From Clostridium saccharoperbutylacetonicum N1-4(HMT) (GTDB lineage: Bacteria > Bacillota > Clostridia > Clostridiales > Clostridiaceae), in NCBI RefSeq assembly GCF_000340885.1, contig NC_020291.1, positions 6,077,501-6,141,500 of the forward strand: 64,000 nt of DNA, read 5' to 3'. The stretch's first letter is position 1. Each line of letters opens with the position of its first letter. The translations under genes and the position numbers were made by a program. Shown here piece by piece: positions 57,719-64,000 of the stretch. Under the pieces are notes generated by a model. The model was not told the DNA's origin. It made no database searches and saw only the letters and a list, made by a program, of their open reading frames with translations.

Positions 57719-58447
57719 TTGAATGAAGGATTAGTAGTTCTAGTACGTTCAGTCATAGCATTTTTTTCTTTACTTATTTTTGCGAAAATACTTGGGAAAC
57801 AACAAATTAGTCAATTAACATTTTTCGATTATGCTCTTGGAATAACTATCGGATCAATTGCTGCAACTCTTACTACAGACCTATCTAGCAGGGCTTGGCC
57901 TCATTTTGTTGGGCTTTTAACTTGGTCCGCCCTTGGCTATTTAATGCAATATATAACTGAAAAATGGAGATATGCTGCAAAATATATCGAAGGAGAGCCT
58001 ACAATTATAATTATGAATGGAAAAATAATGGAGGATGTGTTGAGAAAGATGAAATACACCGCAGCTGATATAATGGGACTATTAAGAAATAAAGATGTCT
58101 TTGATTTATCCCAAGTTGATTTTGCAATCATTGAACCAAATGGACAATTGTCTGTATTAAAAAAGCCAGAATATGAACCGTTGACACCGAAAGACATGAA
58201 TATACCAAAAACTCCAACTGGTATAAGTACAGAACTAATTTATGATGGAATTCTTATAAATCAAAATTTAAGGCAACTTAACAAAAGTAAACAATGGCTT
58301 ATGAGTCAGTTACGCTCACAAGGAGTAAAAGATGTCTCCGATGTATTTCTAGCAACTTTAACTCCATCTGGTTCTCTATACATCGACAAGTATAAAGATC
58401 ATATGGCTAAAGTAACTGATATCGGTGATTATAATGGTCCATACTAA
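57719..58447 (+). CDS. DUF421 family membrane protein (YetF-like)
   Basis: 242 residues from TTG 57719, chosen because AAGGAGG lies 8 nt upstream; longer frames start at 57671 without a site. Three N-terminal helices contain FFSLLIFAKILGKQQISQLTFFDY, split over about 12-35, and IGSIAATLTTD. The cytosolic part has the family motifs GEPTIIIMNGKIMED near 95 and KPEYEPLTPKD near 145. The family function is unknown; related spore proteins affect germination. It is followed 18 nt downstream by DUF4363, a common clostridial pairing. Confidence 0.88.
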   Translation: MNEGLVVLVRSVIAFFSLLIFAKILGKQQISQLTFFDYALGITIGSIAATLTTDLSSRAWPHFVGLLTWSALGYLMQYITEKWRYAAKYIEGEPTIIIMNGKIMEDVLRKMKYTAADIMGLLRNKDVFDLSQVDFAIIEPNGQLSVLKKPEYEPLTPKDMNIPKTPTGISTELIYDGILINQNLRQLNKSKQWLMSQLRSQGVKDVSDVFLATLTPSGSLYIDKYKDHMAKVTDIGDYNGPY

Positions 58448-58464
58448 TTTAGGAGGTAAATTAA

Positions 58465-58830
58465 ATGAGAAAATTTTTAATAATAGCTATTCCTGTATTA
58501 TCGTTAACCCTATTTTCATTAATAATGCTAAGTGGTGGTATTTTAAAAAAAACTTCAGTTAATGGTATGAATATTCCAGAAACTATTCAATTGGCTGTTG
58601 ATGATATAAAATCAGAAAATTGGAATGCTGCCAATGAAAAAAGTGAAAATCTATCAAATACTTGGGATAAGGTAGTAAAAAGAATTCAATATAGCTCTGA
58701 ACGAGATGAAATTAATTCTTTTAATACAAGTATTGCTCATCTCAAAGGTGCCATTGCAGCACAAGATAAATCTGCTTCTCTTATGGCTTTAAATGAAGCT
58801 TATGAGCATTGGGATGGTGTTGGAAAATAA
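58465..58830 (+). CDS. DUF4363 family protein
   Basis: 121 residues with TTAGGAGG before ATG 58465. One N-terminal membrane anchor or uncleaved signal (about 4-26), then an all-helical exterior domain with SENWNAANEKSENLSNTWDK near residue 52. The family is unknown in function and commonly sits beside DUF421, as here, so the two may form a complex at the membrane. A strong terminator follows at once. Confidence 0.82.
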   Translation: MRKFLIIAIPVLSLTLFSLIMLSGGILKKTSVNGMNIPETIQLAVDDIKSENWNAANEKSENLSNTWDKVVKRIQYSSERDEINSFNTSIAHLKGAIAAQDKSASLMALNEAYEHWDGVGK

Positions 58831-58846
58831 TTAATAATAAACGATA

Positions 58847-58888
58847 AATTATTAATGGTGAGTAATTTTATACTCACCATTAATAATT
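58847..58888. terminator. Bidirectional terminator between DUF4363 and the glucosidase
   Basis: AATTATTAATGGTGAGTA and TACTCACCATTAATAATT form a perfect 18-bp stem with a 6-nt loop, shared by the convergent genes. Confidence 0.8.
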
Positions 58889-58903
58889 CGTCTTTAACCA
58901 ATA

Positions 58904-60346
<1,443 letters not shown>

Positions 60347-60812
60347 CTATTTTCCTCCTTATAGTATGATTTCACTTTTGCCTGATTTTCCATAAAATCA
60401 GTTATAAAACAACACCCTACTATTAACAATTACTATAACTATAGAGTATCATACAACCTACTATTTGTCTATTAAAATTATATCTATATTATTATAATGT
60501 TATATCCTTTTTAAAATTAAAATTATAGACTATAAAATAGCCTCATTTATAAACTATCTATAGTCTTATTTCTTTTATAATAGAAGATTAAAATTTTTAC
60601 CATTATAAAATAAATCACTTTTCAAAAAGACAACATTATATACGTTTTCATAATCAAGTGCAACTGTTTTCATGTATTTTTTACATTCTATTAATTATTT
60701 ATTAACATATTATTCATAATTTACAACGATTTCGGTCTCATCCATCGATTGCTTTTCTCTCTAAAATAGAATATTATAACAATACAGAAAGAATTTAAGG
60801 AGGAAATAAATT
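60347..60812. other. 466-bp divergent intergenic region
   Basis: No gene supported. It holds a hairpin with GACTATA-ATAG / CTAT-TATAGTC arms at about 60529-60572, followed by TTATTTCTTTT on the plus strand, and two cre-like words (TGAAAACGTATATA and TGAAAACAGTTGCA, both on the minus strand) at about 60634-60680. A role in control of the glucosidase gene is possible but unproved. Confidence 0.4.
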
Positions 60813-61001
60813 ATGATAAAATTAATTAAAGAAATTTTTAGTTCTGAAAATTTAAAGAGAGCTATGATATACGGATCATTTACTAATCCAAATATTACTG
60901 CATCTCAACTAAAAAATTTAAGTAGTGTTCTTAAAAATATGGATGCTAAAAGTATCAATAAGAGCATCACTAAAGATTCAAACTCAAAAAAAGTAGCATA
61001 A
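60813..61001 (+). CDS. Small hypothetical protein (62 aa)
   Basis: 62 residues with TTAAGGAGGAAAT before ATG 60813, an excellent site. The sequence starts MIKLIKEIFSSENLKRAM and is rich in Ser, Asn and Lys; no membrane segment, no cysteine, and no recognised domain. A strong terminator hairpin follows at 61051-61101, with a possible 12-codon frame (MDNKLIHKKKAL) in between. Codon use is like that of its neighbours. Function unknown. Confidence 0.6.
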   Translation: MIKLIKEIFSSENLKRAMIYGSFTNPNITASQLKNLSSVLKNMDAKSINKSITKDSNSKKVA

Positions 61002-61050
61002 ATTTTATATTTTTTGGAGAGCGACAAATATGGATAACAAATTAATCCAC

Positions 61051-61101
61051 AAAAAGAAGGCTTTATAGTTTTTAATAATTAGAAACTGTAAAACCTTTTT
61101 T
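61051..61101. terminator. Bidirectional terminator between the small ORF and rubrerythrin
   Basis: AAGG-TTTA-AGTTT pairs with AAACT-TAAA-CCTT, flanked by AAAAA and TTTTTT. It serves the convergent genes on both sides. Confidence 0.75.
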
Positions 61102-61119
61102 CTTTTATGTAAACATGAT

Positions 61120-61653
61120 TTAATAGTTTTCTTTTCTAACTTCAAAGAAACTTTGAGGATGTGCACACACAGGACATACTTCTGGTGCCTTTTTGCCCAT
61201 TACAAGATGCCCACAATTACGACATTCCCACATTGTTTCTTCAGACTTTTCAAATACAGCTTTCATTTCCACATTATTTAAAAGTGCACGATATCTTTCT
61301 TCATGAGATTTTTCAATTTTAGCAACCATTCTAAACTGTGCTGCAAGTGCTGTAAAACCTTCTTCTTCAGCCTCTTTTGCAAAAGTATCATACATTTCAG
61401 TCCACTCATAATTTTCGCCTTCTGCTGCATGAAGCAGATTTGCTGCAGTATCTCCAAGTTCTCCTAAAGCCTTGAACCATAATTTTGCATGCTCTTTTTC
61501 ATTGTTTGCTGTAGCTTCAAAAATAGACGCAATTTGTTCATACCCTTCTTTTTTTGCTACTCCTGCAAAGTAAGTATATTTATTTCTTGCTTGAGATTCA
61601 CCAGCAAAGGCTTCCATTAAATTTTTTTCTGTTTTCGACCCTTTTAAATTCAT
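61120..61653 (-). CDS. rbr: Rubrerythrin
   Basis: 177 residues with AAGGAG before ATG 61653. The N-terminal ferritin-like diiron domain has [15 protein letters not shown] near residue 15 and [11 protein letters not shown] near 48, with EKSHEERY near 112. The C-terminal rubredoxin-type site has CRNCG near 143 and CPVC near 158. It reduces hydrogen peroxide to water in anaerobes using electrons from a rubredoxin or NADH route. Monocistronic. An AT-rich dyad (TTAAT...ATTAA, about 61705-61725) is upstream, but a PerR box was not convincing. Confidence 0.95.
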   Translation of the reverse strand: MNLKGSKTEKNLMEAFAGESQARNKYTYFAGVAKKEGYEQIASIFEATANNEKEHAKLWFKALGELGDTAANLLHAAEGENYEWTEMYDTFAKEAEEEGFTALAAQFRMVAKIEKSHEERYRALLNNVEMKAVFEKSEETMWECRNCGHLVMGKKAPEVCPVCAHPQSFFEVRKENY

Positions 61654-61742
61654 TGTAACATCTCCTTCTTAAATTGCAAAAATTTCTTGAATTAATAATC
61701 ACTATTGTTTAATTATAACTATTAATCATATTAGTGTCAATA

Positions 61743-61797
61743 AAAAAACAACAAAGTATTTGACTATTTAATTTAGTCTAAACTTTGCTGCTTTTTT
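61743..61797. terminator. Terminator-like hairpin upstream of rubrerythrin
   Basis: CAACAAAGTATTTGACTA pairs with TAGTCTAAACTTTGCTG and is flanked by A- and T-runs on both sides. It shields rbr from upstream transcription. Confidence 0.7.
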
Positions 61798-62048
61798 AAA
61801 GAAAGCTGTTATATATTCTCACTGAGTTTCAAATAAAAATCTATTAATTTTTGATTATTTTCATCAAAATAGAAATTAAATCTATTTATTTTAGTAATTA
61901 TACATACTAGTACTATGTCAAGAAAAAGTACAAGTTAAACATGAATTTTTTATTACCATTTTACCTTTCAATGACTCAACTTACATTTTTATATAAAATC
62001 ATCCAGACTATATCCCTTACAAAATAATGCTCCTTGCAATATATATAC

Positions 62049-62330
62049 TTAAATTGTTTTTGAAGAACCAATTGATAAAGCTGCAAATGCATCAGCTGTA
62101 GCAGGTCCCAAACTACCATTTGTAGTAGATATACTAAGTTTTATTTGTAATGCTCTTGTAAGAGCAATTATAGTACCCTAGCTAGTACTTCCATCTTCAG
62201 ATATTTCGGAATATCCTGTCTTACCTTTATACGTTCTGTTTAATCATTGTTAAGCTTTCAATACCATTTGATCCAAGTGAATCAATCCCTTATTTATATT
62301 TTCATAATTTATAAGAAACTGATTAAACAA
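62049..62330 (-). pseudogene. Remnant of a peptidoglycan-binding/DUF1906-type cell-wall protein
   Basis: On the minus strand a conserved tail reads KTGYSEISEDGSTS, stop, GTIIALTRALQIKLSIS and TTNGSLGPATADAFAALS, ending at TAA 62051-62049. This resembles the repeat around NGxxGPxT in clostridial glycoside-hydrolase-like DUF1906 proteins, recalled from family knowledge. Upstream, IDSLGSNGIESLTMIKQNV lies in another frame. An in-frame stop (near 62179) and at least one frameshift show decay. No start site was found. Confidence 0.5.
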
Positions 62331-62634
62331 TATGTAAACATTAGAATTTTAAAATTGTAGTTTACTATTTACGCATACACTTAAAATTATAAAGAATTTA
62401 TGTGGGCATCTGATAATGTTTGATGCATCTTAACAAATTAGGTTCAATTATAATAATTTTTTTTCATAGAATTATTTTATTAAATTTATAGCAATTCTAT
62501 AGAAATACTATAAGAAATAGATAATATAAATCTTTATAATAGTAAGTGGGGGTGAAAGATACAATATCATCTTTTAAAAATTTTCAAAATTCATATGGTA
62601 TATTTTTTTATGAGCCAACGGAAAATAAAAGTTT
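62331..62634. other. AT-rich intergenic DNA before the sigma gene, possible leader ORF
   Basis: No clear gene. A 31-codon frame from GTG 62552 to TAG 62645-62647 exists, but the G-run upstream is too close to be a good ribosome site. A TATAAT-like word lies near 62535. Confidence 0.35.
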
Positions 62635-62667
62635 AAAGGAACTCTAGAAATAGGGTTCTTTTTTTAT
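62635..62667 (+). terminator. Terminator or attenuator just upstream of the sigma gene
   Basis: AAGGAAC-CTA pairs with TAG-GTTCTT and is followed by TTTTTTTATT. It ends about 42 bp before the sigma-factor start, so transcripts from further upstream must read through it. Confidence 0.7.
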
Positions 62668-62708
62668 TCAAAAATATAGCTTTAGAAGGCGCCTTAAGGA
62701 GGGATTGA

Positions 62709-63209
62709 ATGTCGGTAAATTTATTATTTAAAATTAAAAACTTTAATAATAATAGTGAGAACTTTATCTGTATATTAGCTCATTTTAATTCAAAAATAAA
62801 ATATTTAAGCTATAAATTAAAATATCCTGAAGCAGAAACAGATCTTATTATTTATTTTTATGAACTTATAGGTAAATTAAATAAAAACAAATTTATAGAA
62901 GATGAAGAGTTAATTATGTATATTAACAAATGTCTTAAAAATAAGTCAATATACTTATCTAACAAACAAAATAAAGACAAACAGTATTTATGTTTTACGT
63001 CAGAAGCAGAAATATTAGATGTATTTAATTATGTAGAAATGAAAGATGAATATTCAGATATTAGATTTAATGATTTAATTTCATCGCTTAATAAAAGACA
63101 AAAGGAAATTATGTTTTATAAATTTTATATGCAGTTATCAGATATAGAGATTGGAAAAATTCTGAAAATATCAAGACAATCTGTAAATAAAACCCAAAAA
63201 GGGCTTTAA
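62709..63209 (+). CDS. Sigma-70-like factor (TcdR/UviA-type), C-terminal helix frameshifted
   Basis: 166 residues from ATG 62709 with AAGGAGGGA upstream. The N-terminal part resembles region 2 / helix-turn-helix-16 (LSYKLKYPEAETDLIIYFYEL near 35). Region 4 is FNDLISSLNKRQKEIMFYKF near 116 and IEIGKILKISRQSVNK near 141. The length and layout fit the small group-5 sigma factors that turn on clostridial toxin and bacteriocin genes (TcdR, BotR, TetR, UviA). The frame stops after KTQKGL, but the -1 frame continues RALKNLKDELLM to TAG at 63236-63238, the expected end. A frameshift mutation or -1 slippage at CAAAAAGGG is indicated. Confidence 0.72.
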   Translation: MSVNLLFKIKNFNNNSENFICILAHFNSKIKYLSYKLKYPEAETDLIIYFYELIGKLNKNKFIEDEELIMYINKCLKNKSIYLSNKQNKDKQYLCFTSEAEILDVFNYVEMKDEYSDIRFNDLISSLNKRQKEIMFYKFYMQLSDIEIGKILKISRQSVNKTQKGL

Positions 63210-63250
63210 AAAATTTAAAGGATGAATTATTAATGTAGATAAATTTTAAA

Positions 63251-63279
63251 TTTACAAAATGTACACGAAACTTCTTTTA
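63251..63279 (+). promoter_or_regulatory. Candidate TcdR/BotR-type promoter
   Basis: TTTACA (63251-63256), a 17-bp spacer, then CTTTTA (63274-63279). Promoters of group-5 sigma factors are reported as TTTACA with a CTTTTT- or CTTTAT-like -10. This one begins 13 bp after the end of the shifted sigma frame and precedes the broken gene that follows. Confidence 0.55.
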
Positions 63280-63289
63280 GTAACTGTAA

Positions 63290-63491
63290 AACATATCCAA
63301 CAGGTACATTAGTAGAACTATATACTTATACTTAATCATAAAATAGTACTAAACATGCAGATTTCCTTAGAATAAGAAATTTATATGATCGTAGACAAAA
63401 TCAAATTGCTGATGATACTTATGGCATGTTTATAGATTGTCAAATAAGATATGATTCTGGTAATACACCTGTTTATGGTAACTGGAATTAA
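63290..63491 (+). pseudogene. Broken small gene under the TcdR-type promoter
   Basis: One frame reads TYPTGTLVELYTYT, stop, S, stop, then NSTKHADFLRIRNLYDRRQN and continues through DDTYGMFIDCQIRYDSGNTP to VYGNWN and TAA at 63489-63491. It has two internal stops and no start. The tail is rich in Tyr, Asn and Trp, as in small secreted peptides. Given the sigma factor and promoter, a former bacteriocin-like gene is possible, but the family is not recognised. Confidence 0.45.
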
Positions 63492-63516
63492 TAAAATTTA
63501 ATGAAGCACATTTAAA

Positions 63517-63552
63517 AATAATGGATCCAATATTATATTGGATCCATTATTT
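63517..63552. terminator. Strong terminator after the broken small gene
   Basis: AATAATGGATCCAATA pairs perfectly with TATTGGATCCATTATT around a short loop, followed by TTTCTTTATTTT. Confidence 0.8.
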
Positions 63553-63628
63553 TCTTTATTTTAAATTGTTTGAATGTGAATTTAAAAGTAGGTTTAATGA
63601 GCTATATAAATATATCACATTACTATAG

Positions 63629-64000
63629 TTATTCAGGTATTTCTTTAAAATAATCTATCCCAACAATAATTTCATTATCAGAATCTAGATTAAAACCTAA
63701 TTCATTAGAACGATCATAATCATAGGTATAATCTTTTAGGATTTCCATATATTTTTCATTATTAATTTTAGGAGTACAGGCTCTACTTCCAACAAAGCTA
63801 TCTTTTGTTTCATAGTAGGTGTTAGATGACTAACCATTATTATAATCCAATTTTGTTTTATCAACATTTCTATATCTATTAGCTATTTTAGTAGTATCAT
63901 TTTCATTAAAACTTTCCTTATTATTTTCATAATTTTTATATGCATCTAAATTATCATTTTTAGTTATATCTGCTGTATTTGTTTTAGAATTATTTTCTAA
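63629..64000 (-). pseudogene. Partial gene at the right edge with an in-frame stop
   Basis: On the minus strand 123 codons run from the window edge to TAA at 63631-63629, interrupted by TAG at 63832-63830. Before the stop the sequence is Asn/Lys/Thr-rich (YKNYENNKESFNENDTTKIA). After it the sequence reads SSNTYYETKDSFVGSRACTP and continues to VGIDYFKEIPE. The low-complexity part suggests a secreted linker; the domain after it is not recognised. The start is outside the window. It could be a pseudogene or carry a read-through or sequencing error. Confidence 0.5.

Noticed and set aside
60634..60680. Two CcpA cre boxes for the glucosidase
   Set aside because: Each has two mismatches to the consensus and lies about 290 bp upstream; kept only as a note.
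61700..61730. PerR box upstream of rubrerythrin
   Set aside because: The dyad TTAAT...ATTAA differs from TTATAATNATTATAA at several positions.

Overview
The window is very AT-rich, uses TTG and GTG starts freely behind strong GGAGG-type ribosome binding sites, and carries families typical of Clostridium sensu stricto (clostridial GH94 glucan synthase, DUF2628, DUF421/DUF4363, many MCPs, rubrerythrin, a TcdR/UviA-like sigma factor). The best guess is a motile, spore-forming, solventogenic-type Clostridium (C. beijerinckii-like). This is inference from gene content, not a database match. Most genes lie on the minus strand. No tRNA, rRNA or CRISPR array was seen.

Layout. 1-7466 (-): most of a giant cyclic beta-1,2-glucan synthase-like protein whose C-terminus is off the left edge. 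7696-8854: an IS1595-like element whose transposase has lost catalytic residues; a related MITE lies at 14370-14536. 9.1-14.3 kb: M18 aminopeptidase, dapA, a CDF metal exporter and a DUF2628 membrane protein. 14.6-18.4 kb (-): a polar amino acid/cystine-type ABC transporter with an M20 amidohydrolase. 19.1-27.2 kb (-): HelD-like helicase, FtsH, DUF3006, two tandem signal peptidases, and lysA behind a lysine riboswitch. 27.8-31.1 kb: a TIM-barrel protein, a PF06541 membrane protein and an AlaX-type editing protein. 31.5-34.9 kb (-): copper module csoR-copA-copZ. 35.1-40.5 kb (-): GGDEF/HD-GYP protein, second M20 peptidase, CPBP protease, nitrilase and a MIF-like tautomerase.

40.6-57.4 kb is a sensory island: four MCPs, CheW, CheB, CheR, MotA and MotB on the minus strand. 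Interleaved on the plus strand are a stand-alone receiver, a hybrid histidine kinase, an HPt protein and a LuxR-type response regulator. No CheA or CheD lies in the island. Two MCP promoters share a dyad, ATGCAAATTGCAT, and the LuxR-type regulator gene diverges from one of them. The MCPs in front of these promoters both end in EFGKY, a possible tether for the neighbouring CheR/CheB. This is the best candidate for an undescribed system.

57.7-61.7 kb: DUF421-DUF4363 pair, 6-phospho-beta-glucosidase, a small protein and rubrerythrin. 61.8-64.0 kb is a decaying region: a broken peptidoglycan-binding-like gene, a group-5-like sigma factor whose last helix is in the -1 frame, a TcdR-type promoter (TTTACA-N17-CTTTTA) just after it, a broken small gene under that promoter, and an edge fragment with an in-frame stop.

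Non-coding DNA is rich in repeats: two long inverted-repeat elements (21.6 and 31.1 kb), a 36-bp tandem/dispersed repeat, a dispersed AATTGTCAATTATCAATT-type repeat, and two clusters of exact DnaA boxes (2638-2826 inside a gene, 28602-28855 between genes).
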